Assembly: GCF_039566955.1 (NCBI RefSeq)
Contig: NZ_CP154796.1
Coordinates: forward strand, 186,001 to 250,000
DNA: 64,000 nt
From: Micromonospora sp. DSM 45708
GTDB lineage: Bacteria > Actinomycetota > Actinomycetes > Mycobacteriales > Micromonosporaceae
Direction of reading: 5' to 3'
Shown piece by piece: positions 25,023 through 34,748 of this stretch. The notes beneath the pieces are model-generated. The model saw only the letters and a program-made list of their open reading frames with translations, did not search any database and was not told where the DNA came from. The translations under genes were made by a program, and so were the position numbers. The stretch's first letter is position 1. Every line of letters starts with the position of its first letter.

Positions 25023-25619
25023 TCAGCGGCGGGGCCGCAGCCCGTCGAGCGCGGTGGCGACGAGCCGGTCGGTGTATTCGGTCGTGAGCGGTCCGCCGCG
25101 GTGGAGCCAGCGTTGGAACACGGGGCCCCAGATCAGGTCCACCGCCACGTCGAGGTCGACGTTCTCGGCGAGTTGTCCGGCTTGTTGGGCGCTGCGCAGG
25201 CGCTGCCGTTTGGCCTCCCGCAGCGGCCCGTCCAGCCGTTCGGCGTAGGTCGCCGCCAGCTCGGGGTCGTGGGCGATCTCGGTCGCCAGCGCGCGCATCG
25301 GTTGCTCGTACCGGGGGTCGGTCAGTTCCGCCACGGTGGCGCGGAGCACCCCGGTCAGGTCGGCGGCCAGGTCGCCGGTGTCCGGGAGCCGCACCGGCTC
25401 GCCCTCGGCGCCTTCGCTGAGCATGAGGAACGCGTCGAAGACGACCGCGCCCTTGGACGGCCACCAACGGTAGATGGTCTGCTTTCCCACGCCGGCGCGG
25501 CTGGCGATGCCCTCGATGCTGATCTTCGCGTACTCGACCTCCCGTAACAGCTCGAAGGCCGCGGTGAGGATGGCGCGGCGGGAGGTCTCGCTCCGGCGGG
25601 CCGTGTTCGGCGGCGTCAT
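25023..25619 (-). CDS. TetR-family repressor
   Basis: About 198 residues. The N-terminal HTH (RAILTAAFELLREVEYAKISIEGIASRAGVGKQTIYRWWPSKGAVVFDAF, residues 14-62) is a standard TetR DNA-binding domain with the TetR_C-type ligand domain after it. Another in-frame ATG is at 25631. Two copies of CGAGACG-3-CGTCTCG lie between it and the divergent SDR gene, one just upstream of its start, so it very probably represses both itself and that gene. The inducer is unknown. Confidence 0.92.
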   Translation of the reverse strand: MTPPNTARRSETSRRAILTAAFELLREVEYAKISIEGIASRAGVGKQTIYRWWPSKGAVVFDAFLMLSEGAEGEPVRLPDTGDLAADLTGVLRATVAELTDPRYEQPMRALATEIAHDPELAATYAERLDGPLREAKRQRLRSAQQAGQLAENVDLDVAVDLIWGPVFQRWLHRGGPLTTEYTDRLVATALDGLRPRR

Positions 25620-25636
25620 GAGCAGCACCATATCAG

Positions 25637-25653
25637 CGAGACGAACCGTCTCG
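25637..25653. promoter_or_regulatory. TetR operator copy 1
   Basis: CGAGACG-AAC-CGTCTCG, a perfect 7-bp-arm palindrome, starting six bases upstream of the first possible tetR ATG (25631). Position implies autoregulation. Confidence 0.8.
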
Positions 25654-25684
25654 TCTTGACGAATGGGGGGTCAGGGTGGAGAGT

Positions 25685-25701
25685 CGAGACGGACCGTCTC
25701 G
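25685..25701. promoter_or_regulatory. TetR operator copy 2
   Basis: CGAGACG-GAC-CGTCTCG, identical arms to copy 1 with centre 48 bases away, lying 28 bases upstream of the SDR ATG. The duplicate is the strongest operator signal in the window. Confidence 0.82.
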
Positions 25702-25728
25702 TCTCATCAGCCGAAGGGGAACGCCGAC

Positions 25729-26565
25729 ATGCGGACCTGGTTCATCACCGGCGCCAGCCGCGGCCTGGGCCGCGCGTTCGCCGAGGCCGCGCTCGACCGG
25801 GGTGACCGGGTGGTCGCCGCCGCCCGGACCGTTACCCCGGACGACTTCGACGCGCGACACGGCGACCGGCTGCTGGCCCAGACCCTCGACGTGACCGACC
25901 GGGCGGCCGTCTTCGCCGCCGTGGCCACCGCGGTCAAGCACTTCGGGCGGCTCGACATCGTCGTCAACAACGCCGGCAATCTGTCCATGGGCATGGTCGA
26001 GGAGTTCACCGAGGCGGAGGCGCGCGCCCAGTTCGAGGTGAACCTCTTCGGCGCGCTCTGGGTCAGCCAGGCGGTGCTGCCGCACCTGCGCGCCCAACGG
26101 TCCGGCCACATCGTGCAGGTCTCCAGCATCGCCGCCCTCGGTGGCTTCCCGAGCACGGGCATGTACAGCGCGAGCAAGTTCGCCCTGGAAGGCATGAGCG
26201 AGGCCCTCGCGATGGAGGCGGCGGCCTTCGACGTCAGACTCAGCATCATCCAGCCGGGCGGCTACTGGACCGACCTCTACACCAGCGTCAGCGCCACCAA
26301 CCCGATGGACGCGTACGCGCCGCTGCGCGCCGAGTTGGCGCGACAGTGGGCGGAGGACTCGGTCGACAGCGAGCCCCGGCTGGCCGCCGAGGCTCTGCTG
26401 CGACTCGTCGACAGCGACGACCCGCCGCTGCGGCTGCTGCTCGGGAGCATGGTGTACGACCTGGCGTTCGACATCGCCCGCCGGCGGATGGACACCTGGG
26501 CCGGCTGGGAGCGGGTCAGCCGCGCCGCCGAGCACGCGGTGCCCGCCCCCGGAACGGCCCGCTAG
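25729..26565 (+). CDS. short-chain dehydrogenase/reductase
   Basis: A 278-residue classical SDR: FITGASRGLGRAFAEAAL (NADP-type glycine motif), NNAGNLSMG, catalytic Ser in VSSIAALGG, and YSASK near residues 146-150. The C-terminal region with PGGYWTDLYTS is typical of the bacterial SDR group acting on unknown carbonyl compounds. ATG at 25729 follows GAAGGGGA; an upstream extension would run through the operator and is rejected. Regulated by the divergent TetR protein. Its stop shares the palindromic CTAG with the stop of the convergent peptidase gene. Confidence 0.92.
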   Translation: MRTWFITGASRGLGRAFAEAALDRGDRVVAAARTVTPDDFDARHGDRLLAQTLDVTDRAAVFAAVATAVKHFGRLDIVVNNAGNLSMGMVEEFTEAEARAQFEVNLFGALWVSQAVLPHLRAQRSGHIVQVSSIAALGGFPSTGMYSASKFALEGMSEALAMEAAAFDVRLSIIQPGGYWTDLYTSVSATNPMDAYAPLRAELARQWAEDSVDSEPRLAAEALLRLVDSDDPPLRLLLGSMVYDLAFDIARRRMDTWAGWERVSRAAEHAVPAPGTAR

Positions 26566-28940
26566 AGCGCGTACGTCTGCGCCACCGCCAGCATCTCCGA
26601 GGTGTGCGAGCCGACCACGCCCACGTTCCCCGGCCGCTGCCGGAAGCCGGGCAGCGTGGACAGCCCGTCGCTGGCGTCCATGGCGCGCAGGTTGACCGTG
26701 TCGGCCGAGGTCGTCAACGTCAGCGTCACCTCGACGCCCTCCGGCGGCGGGGCGTGGAACACGATCCCGAAGCCCCACCGGCCCTCGCGCGCCTTGACCG
26801 GCACGTCCCGCCCGGCCACCGAGGCGGACCGGACGGTGGCGGTGCGCGTGTCCACGTGCAGCGTGAGCAGCCGTACCGTCCGCTGCGGCGTGACCCGCAC
26901 CCGCAGCACCCGCTGGTCACCGTTGCGGGTGTCGGCGAGCGTCTCCAGCTTCGGCGCGGGCAGCGACGCCGCCGGGGCCGGGCCGGCCCGCAGCTCGCCG
27001 TCGCCCAGGCCGGGGAAGTCGTCGGCCACCGAGATGGTCCGGTCGACGTAGCGGTCGGTCCAGGGCTGCGGGATGTCCTCGTGACTGAGCCAGGCCGCCT
27101 TCTTCGAGCCGGCGTCCAGCGCGTACATCAGGTGGGTGGGCACCGGGTGTGCGTCGTCGAAGCGGTCGACGGCCAGGCCGACCCCGGCGAGCGTCACCGC
27201 CGCCACGAACGCCGCGCCGGCCGGCAGCGCGCCGAGGCGGCGGGCGCGCAGCGCCAGCATGCCCCGCTGGCCGCCGGCGCGCGGGTGCAGCAGGTCCACC
27301 ACGGGCAGCAGGGCCAGGCCGAGCAGCACCGCGACCAGCGCGGCCACCGCGCCCATGCCCATGCCGAGCGCCGGGAACAGCAGCACGACCGGGGGCAGCA
27401 GCACCACCACGGCCACCGCGCCGGCCAGCGTCACCGCGACCACCGGCCACGGGCCGTCCAGGCGGGTGGCCAGCGCCGCGAGGCCGGCGACGGCGCCGGC
27501 CAGCGCCGGCAGGGTCGTCAGGTACGCCCCACCGGGTACGAGCACGGCGAGCAGCACGCCGAACAGGGCCAGCCAGAGCAGCCCGCCGAACGCCAGCGCG
27601 GCCGGGCCGACGCGGCGGCGCAGCAGCGCGTACCAGCAGAGGAGCACCGTGGCGGCGAGCGCCACCACGGCGAGGCGGTACCAGACCGGGCGGTACGGGT
27701 CGAGCAGTTCGGCGTACCCCGGTCGGATCGTGGTGATCGCGGCCCAGAGCAGCCAGGCGCCCAGCGGGGCCACGACGACCGGCACCAGGGCCAGGCCGGC
27801 GCCGGCGGCGAGCGTGCCGGCGGTGGCCCGGCCCCGGCGGCGCAGCAGCCAGCCGAGCGCGCCGACCGCGAGCAGCGCGGCCACCGCCAGCGGCAGGGTC
27901 AGCCCGCCCGGGTAGCGGACCAGCCCGCCCGGCACCGGGAAGTAGGTGTCGTCGTGGCCGGAGCGCAGGTCGCCCAGGTCGGTGCGGCCGAACTCGCGGG
28001 CCAGGCCGAGCGCGTTGTCGCCGTGCATCTGGAGGCTGCCCCGGTCCATCCGGGCCGGCACGTCCAACGGGGTGTGGTAGATCGCGCCGCCGTCGATGTA
28101 GGCCGAGTTCAGGCCCACGAAACGGGCGTCGCCGAACGCGGTGAAGTCGGTGTCGTTGGGCAGCGCCCGGTAGATCTCCACCGCGAACGACGTGCCCACC
28201 GGGTGCGGCGCGGCCCGGCCGAACACGTCCACCAGCTTCGCGTTGTTCCGGGACGTCTCGAACATGATCACCGGGCCGGTGGAGCCGCGTGCCTCCAGGT
28301 TGAGCACCACTCCGCCGTCGGCGGCGAGCGGGTGGTCGGCGGCGAAGCCGGCCGCGCCGCACAGGCACGCCTCCTCCGCGTCGGTGAGCACGAAGACCAC
28401 GTCGTTGCGGGGACGCGGGCCGGTGGTCAGCGCGCGGGCCACCTCCAGGATGGTGGCGGTGCCGGCCGCGTCGTCGTTGCCGCCCGGCCCGGTCTGCACC
28501 GAGTCGTAGTGGGCGACCAGGAAGACCTTGCCGGTCGGGTCGGTGCCGGGGAGGCGGGCCACCACGTTGCGCACCCGGGCCAGCGTCGCGCCGCCGGCCG
28601 CGCCGGACAGTTGCCCGGCCTCGGGCGCCACCGCGTCCTGCACCTCGGTCTCCAGGCCCAGCCCGCGCAGCGTGCCGACCAGGTGCTCGCGTACCCGGTC
28701 GTTGGCCGCGCTGCCGGCCACGTGCGGCCGGGCCGCGATCACCTCGACGTTCCGGTACGCCCGCGCGGCGCTGAACTCGCCGGCCGGCGCGTCGGCCGGG
28801 CGCGGCGCCGGGGTGGACAGGGTGACCAGGACGCCCGCTCCGACGGCGAGCAGCGCGACCAGCGCGGCGACGGCGGCGGGCAGGCGGCGGCGGGGCTTGG
28901 CGAACGCCCGGTCGGCGGGGCGGGTGGGGGGTGCGCCCAC
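26562..28940 (-). CDS. membrane-anchored M28-family aminopeptidase-like protein
   Basis: A 792-residue membrane protein. After an N-terminal helix (residues 20-40) comes an extracellular M28 zinc-peptidase domain: AHYDSVQTGPGGNDDAAGTA (zinc His and bridging Asp), TDAEEACLCGAAGF (catalytic and zinc Glu) and later zinc Asp/His candidates (EIYRALPNDTDF, AIYHTPLD). About eight transmembrane helices (350-600) and an extracellular beta-rich C-terminus follow, the layout of Fxna/ERMP1-type and bacterial M28 membrane peptidases. GTG at 28940 starts the protein. Substrate unknown; peptides at the cell surface are likely. Confidence 0.9.
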   Translation of the reverse strand: MGAPPTRPADRAFAKPRRRLPAAVAALVALLAVGAGVLVTLSTPAPRPADAPAGEFSAARAYRNVEVIAARPHVAGSAANDRVREHLVGTLRGLGLETEVQDAVAPEAGQLSGAAGGATLARVRNVVARLPGTDPTGKVFLVAHYDSVQTGPGGNDDAAGTATILEVARALTTGPRPRNDVVFVLTDAEEACLCGAAGFAADHPLAADGGVVLNLEARGSTGPVIMFETSRNNAKLVDVFGRAAPHPVGTSFAVEIYRALPNDTDFTAFGDARFVGLNSAYIDGGAIYHTPLDVPARMDRGSLQMHGDNALGLAREFGRTDLGDLRSGHDDTYFPVPGGLVRYPGGLTLPLAVAALLAVGALGWLLRRRGRATAGTLAAGAGLALVPVVVAPLGAWLLWAAITTIRPGYAELLDPYRPVWYRLAVVALAATVLLCWYALLRRRVGPAALAFGGLLWLALFGVLLAVLVPGGAYLTTLPALAGAVAGLAALATRLDGPWPVVAVTLAGAVAVVVLLPPVVLLFPALGMGMGAVAALVAVLLGLALLPVVDLLHPRAGGQRGMLALRARRLGALPAGAAFVAAVTLAGVGLAVDRFDDAHPVPTHLMYALDAGSKKAAWLSHEDIPQPWTDRYVDRTISVADDFPGLGDGELRAGPAPAASLPAPKLETLADTRNGDQRVLRVRVTPQRTVRLLTLHVDTRTATVRSASVAGRDVPVKAREGRWGFGIVFHAPPPEGVEVTLTLTTSADTVNLRAMDASDGLSTLPGFRQRPGNVGVVGSHTSEMLAVAQTYAL

Positions 28941-29125
28941 GGGGACTCCTCGGGGGTGGATCTACGGGGTGGGCATCATCCTGCACCCCCGGCGGTCGTG
29001 GCGGCACTCCCCGGTCGGTGCGCTGCCGAACGGGCAGCGCTCCCGCGTAACATCGGGGGTCGGCCGCGTCGCTGTCCGGGTGAACGGGCTCACCCAGTCG
29101 CCTGTGCCGACGGCGGTCGTACGGT

Positions 29126-30448
29126 GTGCGACCGTTTGTCTTAGCCTGGATCGCCCACGGCGCTCGGAAGGAGTCCGACATCACCAGCGACCTCCCGCGA
29201 CTCGCGGCGGTTTCCCGGCCGCACCGGGGGACCGACGTGCCGGGTGCCGTCGGCGTGCCCCGCGCCGGGGCGGGGCTGCCCAGCGGCCTGCCGCCGGGCG
29301 AACGGCTGCGGGTGCTGCTGGTCGAGGACGACGAGGGCGACGCCTTCCTGGTCGGCGAGCTGCTCGCCGAGACCAACTCGATGATCGATCTGCTGGTCGC
29401 GACCAGCCTCAGCGAGGCCCGCCAGCGGGTGATGGGCGTCGACTGCGTCCTGCTCGACCTGGGCCTGCCCGACGCGCAGGGCCTGGACGGGCTGCGCCGG
29501 GTGCTGGAGATGGCCAGCGGCGCCGCGGTCTGCGTGCTGACCGGCCGCTCCGACGAGCACCTGGGCATCGTGGCGGTCGCCGAGGGCGCGCAGGACTACC
29601 TGGTCAAGGGGCAGGTCGACGGCGTGCTCCTGACCCGGGCGCTGCGTTACGCGGTGGAGCGCAAGCGCGCCGACGTGAACGCCCGCCGGCTGCGCGAGGT
29701 GGAGCTGCGCCAGGCCGAGTCCGCCCGCCTGGAGCGCGGCCTGCTGCCGCAGCCGCTGATGACCACCGACGAGGTGTCGGTGCACACGTTCTACCGGCCC
29801 GGTCGGCACGCCGCGCTGATCGGCGGCGACTTCTACGACGTGGTGCAGACCCGCCCGGACCGGATCGACCTGATCGTCGGCGACGTCTGCGGTCACGGCG
29901 TGGACGAGGCCGCGCTCGGCGTCGAGCTGCGCGTCGCCTGGCGGGCGCTGGTGCTGGCCGGGGTGCCGGACGACGAGGTGCTGCCCGCGCTGGAGCAGGT
30001 GCTGATGAGCGAGCGCCGGCTTCAGGAGATCTTCGCGACGGTGGCCACCGCCCGGCTCGACCTGGCGTCCGCGCGGGCCACCGTACGACTCGCCGGTCAC
30101 CCGCCGCCGCTGCTGCTCAGCGGCGGTAAGGTCGCCCCGGTGCCGGCCAAGGGCGGGCTGCTGCTCGGCGTCCGGCCCCGCCGTCCCGTTGCCTTCGATC
30201 TGGAGTTCGACACCGATGACTGGTCCCTGTTGATGTATACCGACGGCCTCATCGAGGGCCGGGTCGACGGCGGCGACGAACGGCTCGACGTGCCCGGCCT
30301 GACCGGCCTTCTCGCCGACCCGGCCAACCGGGCGGTGCCGCTGTCCGAGCTGCCCGCGTGGCTGGTCGGCCGCGCCGAGCAGATCAACGGCGGCCCGCTC
30401 GCCGACGACGTGGCGATGCTGCTGGTGACCCGTGGCGGGGGACGGTAG
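29126..30448 (+). CDS. response regulator - PP2C (SpoIIE) phosphatase
   Basis: A protein of about 440 residues with a receiver domain (LRVLLVEDDEGDAFLV; phosphoacceptor Asp in CVLLDLGLPDAQG; DYLVKGQ with the Lys) and a C-terminal PP2C/SpoIIE domain (GGDFYDV, GDVCGHGVDEAALG, YTDGLIEGR, PLADDVAMLLV). Phosphorylation of the receiver probably controls dephosphorylation of an anti-sigma antagonist or similar Ser/Thr-phosphoprotein. The start is uncertain: GTG at 29126 has no ribosome-binding site, whereas GGAAGGAG (29166-29173) is placed six bases before an in-frame ATC at 29180; GTG at 29237 is another option. It heads a signalling operon with a histidine kinase and a second regulator. Confidence 0.88.
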   Translation: MRPFVLAWIAHGARKESDITSDLPRLAAVSRPHRGTDVPGAVGVPRAGAGLPSGLPPGERLRVLLVEDDEGDAFLVGELLAETNSMIDLLVATSLSEARQRVMGVDCVLLDLGLPDAQGLDGLRRVLEMASGAAVCVLTGRSDEHLGIVAVAEGAQDYLVKGQVDGVLLTRALRYAVERKRADVNARRLREVELRQAESARLERGLLPQPLMTTDEVSVHTFYRPGRHAALIGGDFYDVVQTRPDRIDLIVGDVCGHGVDEAALGVELRVAWRALVLAGVPDDEVLPALEQVLMSERRLQEIFATVATARLDLASARATVRLAGHPPPLLLSGGKVAPVPAKGGLLLGVRPRRPVAFDLEFDTDDWSLLMYTDGLIEGRVDGGDERLDVPGLTGLLADPANRAVPLSELPAWLVGRAEQINGGPLADDVAMLLVTRGGGR

Positions 30449-30506
30449 TGAGCGCGGGGAGTGAGCCGGGTCTGCGAGCCCCGCGGTCGCGAACGGAGAC
30501 GGCACG

Positions 30507-32228
30507 ATGAAGGCGTACGAGCAGGGGTGGACGCTGCGGCGGCGGGTGGCCGCGCTGCTCGGCGTGGTCCTCGCGCTGCTGCTCGGGCTGGCCGCCGCGG
30601 AGGCGGTGGTCGCCGCGAAGAACCGGCAGAACATCGACGCGGTGCTGATCAGGACCGGCCCGTTGCGGGTCCAGGCGCAGGAGCTGATGAGCGTCCTGCT
30701 GGATCAGGAGACCGCGGTTCGCGGTTACGCGGTGAACGGCGACCGCAGCGACCTGGCCCCCTACCAGGAGGGCGTGCAGCGCGAGCAGAGCTTGCTCGCC
30801 TCGATCCGTGACCTGTCCGCCAGCTACCCGGACGTGCGCCGCGAGCTGGGCGTGGTCGAGCAGCGGACCACGCAGTGGCGGGCCCAGGTGGCCGAGCCGG
30901 TGATCGCGACCACGGAGCGCAGCGGCCCGGCGGCCGGCCGGGCGTTGATCACCGACCGGACCCGGCAGCAGTTCGACGGGATACGGGCGTCCGTCACCAC
31001 GCTCCAGGACGAGATCCTCACCGTCCGCAAGGAGGCCGCCGACCGGGTCAACTCGACGAGCAACGCGCTGGTCCTGCTGTTGATCATCGCGGCGCTGGTG
31101 GTGGCGGTGGCCGGCACGGTCATGCTGCTCTCGCTCGACCGGATCCTGATCCGCCCGCTGGCCGCGCTGGTCGGGCAGGTGCGGGAGGTGGCCGAGGGCG
31201 ACTACCAGCACCGCATCTCCGGGTCCGGCCCGCCGGAGTTCCGCCGGCTCGCCGACGACATCGACCAGATGCGCCAGAAGATCGCCCAGGAGCTGGACGA
31301 GGTACGCCAGGCCCGGGAGCGGATCGAGTGGGTCAACGACCAGCTCCAGAAGCAGGCCGAGGAGTTGACCCGCTCCAACCGTGACCTGGAGCAGTTCGCG
31401 TACGTGGCCTCGCACGACCTCCAGGAGCCGCTGCGCAAGGTGGCCAGCTTCTGCCAGCTCCTCCAGCGGCGCTACGCCGGGCAGCTCGACGAGCGGGCGG
31501 ACCAGTACATCGCGTTCGCGGTGGACGGCGCGCAGCGCATGCAGCGGCTCATCAACGACCTGCTCGCGTTCTCCCGGATCGGCCGGCTCACCACCGGCTT
31601 CACCGAGGTCGACCTGAACCGGGTGATGGGTGACGTGGCCGGGCAGACCGAGGCGGCCCGGCAGTACGCCGACGCGGAGCTGACCTGGGACGAGATGCCG
31701 ACGATCCGCGGCGAGGAGCCGCTGTTGACCAACCTGCTGGTCAACCTGGTGAGCAACTCGGTGAAGTTCCGCCGCCCCGACGTGCCGTCGAAGGTGCACG
31801 TGTCGGCCCGGCTGGTCGACGACGAGTGGGAGATCAGCTGCCGCGACAACGGCATCGGCATCGAGCCGGAGTTCGCCGACAAGATCTTCGTGATCTTCCA
31901 GCGGCTGCACTCGAAGGACGCGTACCCGGGCACCGGCATCGGGCTGGCGATCGTCAAGAAGATCGTGGAATACCACGGCGGCCGGGTCTGGGTGGACACC
32001 GACGTCGAGGAGGGCACCACCATCCGGTTCACGTTGCCCGCGCTGGAGGCCGACATCGAGGCCGCGCGGGCGGCCGAGAACCCGGCGGCGGAGGCCGGGA
32101 CCGCCGAGCCGGCCGAGGACGCCCCGGTGGACGTCGCCCGGCAGCCGGACGGCGCGGCAAGCGAGGAGCCGCCCGCGGCGGCGGACCGGCACGACACCAA
32201 CGGTGGCATGAAGGAGACGGTGGGATGA
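30507..32228 (+). CDS. CHASE3-HAMP sensor histidine kinase
   Basis: A 573-residue membrane kinase. TM1 (about 13-35), CHASE3 sensor (about 40-180, with [16 protein letters not shown]), TM2 (about 187-212), HAMP ([22 protein letters not shown]), then HisKA with [15 protein letters not shown] (phospho-His near residue 302) and HATPase motifs [16 protein letters not shown] (N box), [15 protein letters not shown] (G1) and [18 protein letters not shown] (G2). A Pro/Glu/Ala-rich C-terminal tail follows. It resembles phytochrome-like and Rcp1-partner kinases in the QEPLRK variant. Its stop overlaps the next regulator gene (ATGA at 32225-32228), which is the likely phosphotransfer partner. Confidence 0.93.
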   Translation: MKAYEQGWTLRRRVAALLGVVLALLLGLAAAEAVVAAKNRQNIDAVLIRTGPLRVQAQELMSVLLDQETAVRGYAVNGDRSDLAPYQEGVQREQSLLASIRDLSASYPDVRRELGVVEQRTTQWRAQVAEPVIATTERSGPAAGRALITDRTRQQFDGIRASVTTLQDEILTVRKEAADRVNSTSNALVLLLIIAALVVAVAGTVMLLSLDRILIRPLAALVGQVREVAEGDYQHRISGSGPPEFRRLADDIDQMRQKIAQELDEVRQARERIEWVNDQLQKQAEELTRSNRDLEQFAYVASHDLQEPLRKVASFCQLLQRRYAGQLDERADQYIAFAVDGAQRMQRLINDLLAFSRIGRLTTGFTEVDLNRVMGDVAGQTEAARQYADAELTWDEMPTIRGEEPLLTNLLVNLVSNSVKFRRPDVPSKVHVSARLVDDEWEISCRDNGIGIEPEFADKIFVIFQRLHSKDAYPGTGIGLAIVKKIVEYHGGRVWVDTDVEEGTTIRFTLPALEADIEAARAAENPAAEAGTAEPAEDAPVDVARQPDGAASEEPPAAADRHDTNGGMKETVG

Positions 32229-32677
32229 CCGCGCCTGCGGACGGCAAGAGCCCGATCGAGGTCCTGCTCGTCGAGGACGATCCGGGCGACGTGCTGATGA
32301 CCCAGGAGGCGTTCGAGGAGCACAAGCTCCGCAACCGCCTGACGGTCGTCTCCGACGGCGCCGAGGCGCTGGCCTACCTGCGCCGTGAGGGCCAGTACAC
32401 GGACGCGGTGGCGCCCGACCTGATCCTGCTCGACCTGAACCTGCCCCGCCGGGACGGCCGGGAGGTGCTGGAGGAGATCAAGAAGGACGAGCACCTCCGC
32501 CGGATCCCGGTCGTGGTGCTCACCACGTCGCAGGCCGACGAGGACATCCTGCGCAGCTACCAGCTGCACGCCAACGCCTACGTGACCAAGCCGGTGGACT
32601 TCGAGCGCTTCATCTCGGTGGTCCGCCAGATCGACGAGTTCTTCGTCAGCGTGGTCAAGCTGCCGCCGCGTGGCTGA
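32225..32677 (+). CDS. single-domain response regulator, Rcp1-like
   Basis: A 150-residue receiver domain without output domain: [19 protein letters not shown], phospho-Asp in [25 protein letters not shown] (Thr) and AYVTKPVDF (Lys). EDDPGD and LRRSYQ-like helix 4 resemble the Rcp1 class paired with CHASE3/phytochrome kinases. Translationally coupled to the kinase gene; it also overlaps the next gene by eight bases. It probably relays phosphate to the PP2C regulator or another target. Confidence 0.93.
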   Translation: MTAPADGKSPIEVLLVEDDPGDVLMTQEAFEEHKLRNRLTVVSDGAEALAYLRREGQYTDAVAPDLILLDLNLPRRDGREVLEEIKKDEHLRRIPVVVLTTSQADEDILRSYQLHANAYVTKPVDFERFISVVRQIDEFFVSVVKLPPRG

Positions 32678-33479
32678 CCCGCTGCTGGACGACGTCGCCG
32701 GGCTGCTGCGGGAGGCCGCGGCCGAGGTCGTGGTGCCGATGTTCCGGCGGCTCGACCCGTCCGACATCTCCGAGAAGGCGCCCGGCGAGGTGGTCACCGT
32801 CGCCGACCGTGAGGCCGAGAAGCTCATCTCCGACGGGCTGCGGCGGCTGCGTCCCGGTTCGGTGGTGGTCGGCGAGGAGGCCGTCGCCGAGGATCCGGGC
32901 CTGCTCCGGCACCTGGGCGGCAGCGGTGACGTCTGGCTGGTCGACCCGGTCGACGGCACCTCCAACTTCGCCGCCGGGAAGCGGCCGTTCGCGCTGATGG
33001 CGGCGCTGCTCACCGACGGCGTACCGGTGGCGTCCTGGGTCTACGACCCGCTTGACGACACGATGGCGGCCGGCCGGCTCGGCGCGGGCACCCGGCTGGA
33101 CGGCACGCCGGTGCGGCCCGGCCGGCCGGTGCCCGAGGTGGGCGCGTTGCGGGGCACCGCGATGACGCGGTTCCTGCCCGGCGACTTCCGCCGCGACGTC
33201 GAGGCCGGTGGTCGCCGGATCGGCGAGCTGCTGCCCGGCCAGCACTGCGCCGGCCGGGAATACCTCGACCTGCTCACCGGCGCGCAGCAGTTCGTCCTGT
33301 TCTGGCGCACGCTGCCGTGGGACCACACCCCCGGCACGCTGCTGGTCCGGGAGGCCGGCGGGGTGGCCCGCCGCTTCGACGGCACCGACTACCACCCCGC
33401 CGACGAGGGCCGGGGCCTGCTGGTCGCGGCCAGCGAGGCGATCTGGGACGAGGTGTACGCGGCGCTGCTGGCGAGCTGA
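32670..33479 (+). CDS. inositol monophosphatase-family phosphatase
   Basis: A 269-residue Mg-dependent phosphatase. [30 protein letters not shown] and [17 protein letters not shown] are the metal-binding motifs of the IMPase family (GEE, DPxDGT, WDxxxG). Members dephosphorylate inositol phosphate, histidinol phosphate or 3'-phosphoadenosine 5'-phosphate; the subfamily is not clear. GTG at 32670 overlaps the receiver gene by eight bases, putting it in the signalling operon; whether it works on that pathway is unknown. Confidence 0.9.
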   Translation: MADPLLDDVAGLLREAAAEVVVPMFRRLDPSDISEKAPGEVVTVADREAEKLISDGLRRLRPGSVVVGEEAVAEDPGLLRHLGGSGDVWLVDPVDGTSNFAAGKRPFALMAALLTDGVPVASWVYDPLDDTMAAGRLGAGTRLDGTPVRPGRPVPEVGALRGTAMTRFLPGDFRRDVEAGGRRIGELLPGQHCAGREYLDLLTGAQQFVLFWRTLPWDHTPGTLLVREAGGVARRFDGTDYHPADEGRGLLVAASEAIWDEVYAALLAS

Positions 33480-33671
33480 GCAGCGCTCCGCGACACCGCC
33501 GGCACGCTGCGTCGACGATGCGCGTCCGGCGCGGTCACCGGCCTGGCGTGGCGCGCGCGGTCCGGTATCGTGACCGGCGGTTTCCGCCAGCAGGCCGCCG
33601 CCCGGCGCCGGTGGAGCCGCCGCCGCGCACGGTCGACTCGGGGGGCCGGCGGTCGACGGAAGGACCATCAC

Positions 33672-34712
33672 GTGCCCAGGACCAGGCTCACCGGCCGCCG
33701 CGTCCGCCGGTCGCTGCTCGCGCTGCTCGCCGCGACGGCCGTGCTGCTCGGCGCCGGCCTCGCCACCGCCGGCCCGGCCGCCGCCGCGCCCAGCCCGAAC
33801 GCCCCCGACGAGGGCGGCAGCAAGCAGCTCCGGGACGCGCTGGAGGCCGCCGCGAAGGGCCACATCGAGGCGAAGAACCGGCTGGACAACTCCAAGCGTC
33901 GCCAGGTCGCGCTGGCCGCCCAGATCAAGGACATCGAGGCACGCCTCGTCGGGCTGACCGCCCAGGCCGGTGAGGTGGCCGTGCAGTCCTACCGGATCGG
34001 TCGGCTGGCCCCGACGTCGATGCTGCTGGCCAGCTCCGGGCCGGACGACTTCCTGCACCGGGCGGCCGAGCTGGACATGATGGCCCAGCGGGACAGCAAG
34101 CGGCTGGGTGACCTGGCCGACGCGAAGGCCGAGGCGACCGAGTCGAAGCTGGCCCTCGACGCCGAGGTGCGCGAGCAGCAGAAGCAGCTCGCCGTGCTGG
34201 CCAAGAAGAAGAAGGACGCCGAGGTCGCGCTCGCCAAGGTCAGCTCCGGCTCCGGGTCCGGGTTCAGCGGCAGTTCCTCGTCGGCCAAGCCGGCGCCGCG
34301 CAACTCGGACGGCTCGTGGCCGTCGGAGTCCTGCTCGGTGAGCGACCCGACGCCGGCCGACGGCTGCATCACACCGCGCACGCTGCACATGCTCCAGCAG
34401 GCCCAGGCCGCCGGCTACAAGCGGTATGCGTCCTGCCACCGCAGCGGCGGGGGCGGCGAGCACCCCAAGGGGCGGGCCTGCGACTTCTCCGCCGCCAGCG
34501 GCGGCTTCGAGGACAAGACCGCGACCGGCGGCGACAAGTCGTACGGCGACAGCCTCGCCAACTGGGCGAAGAACAACGCGAACCGGCTCGGCATCATGTA
34601 CGTGATCTGGTACCGGCAGATCTGGATGCCGAACACCGGCTGGCGGGCGTACAGCGGGGGTGGCAGTCCGGCCGCCGACCACACGAACCATGTTCATATT
34701 TCGATGTACTGA
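33672..34712 (+). CDS. secreted coiled-coil protein with M15-like cell-wall hydrolase domain
   Basis: A 346-residue exported protein. A signal peptide (RRVRRSLLALLAATAVLLGAG, cut after AAA) is followed by a long coiled coil (about 45-200, alternating Lys/Glu/Ala) as in RipA/CwlO-type hydrolases, a Ser/Gly linker, and a C-terminal domain (ARB_07466-like) with HPKGRACDF and HTNHVHISMY that provide the HxxGxxxD...HxH-type zinc ligands of M15-like peptidases. It may cut peptidoglycan or bind it. GTG at 33672 follows GGAAGG. It has its own promoter region of about 190 bases. Confidence 0.85.
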   Translation: MPRTRLTGRRVRRSLLALLAATAVLLGAGLATAGPAAAAPSPNAPDEGGSKQLRDALEAAAKGHIEAKNRLDNSKRRQVALAAQIKDIEARLVGLTAQAGEVAVQSYRIGRLAPTSMLLASSGPDDFLHRAAELDMMAQRDSKRLGDLADAKAEATESKLALDAEVREQQKQLAVLAKKKKDAEVALAKVSSGSGSGFSGSSSSAKPAPRNSDGSWPSESCSVSDPTPADGCITPRTLHMLQQAQAAGYKRYASCHRSGGGGEHPKGRACDFSAASGGFEDKTATGGDKSYGDSLANWAKNNANRLGIMYVIWYRQIWMPNTGWRAYSGGGSPAADHTNHVHISMY

Positions 34713-34748
34713 CCCGGACGGCCAGGAACGCCGCGTACCCTCGCCACG

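Noticed and set aside
26346..29144. 932-codon plus-strand open frame opposite the M28 peptidase gene
   Set aside because: It is the GC-bias shadow of the minus-strand peptidase; its translation is His/Arg/Gly-rich low complexity without motifs.
33480..33671. Possible ydaO/c-di-AMP riboswitch before the cell-wall hydrolase-like gene
   Set aside because: Such riboswitches often precede these genes in actinobacteria, but I could not find the conserved core blocks in this leader.
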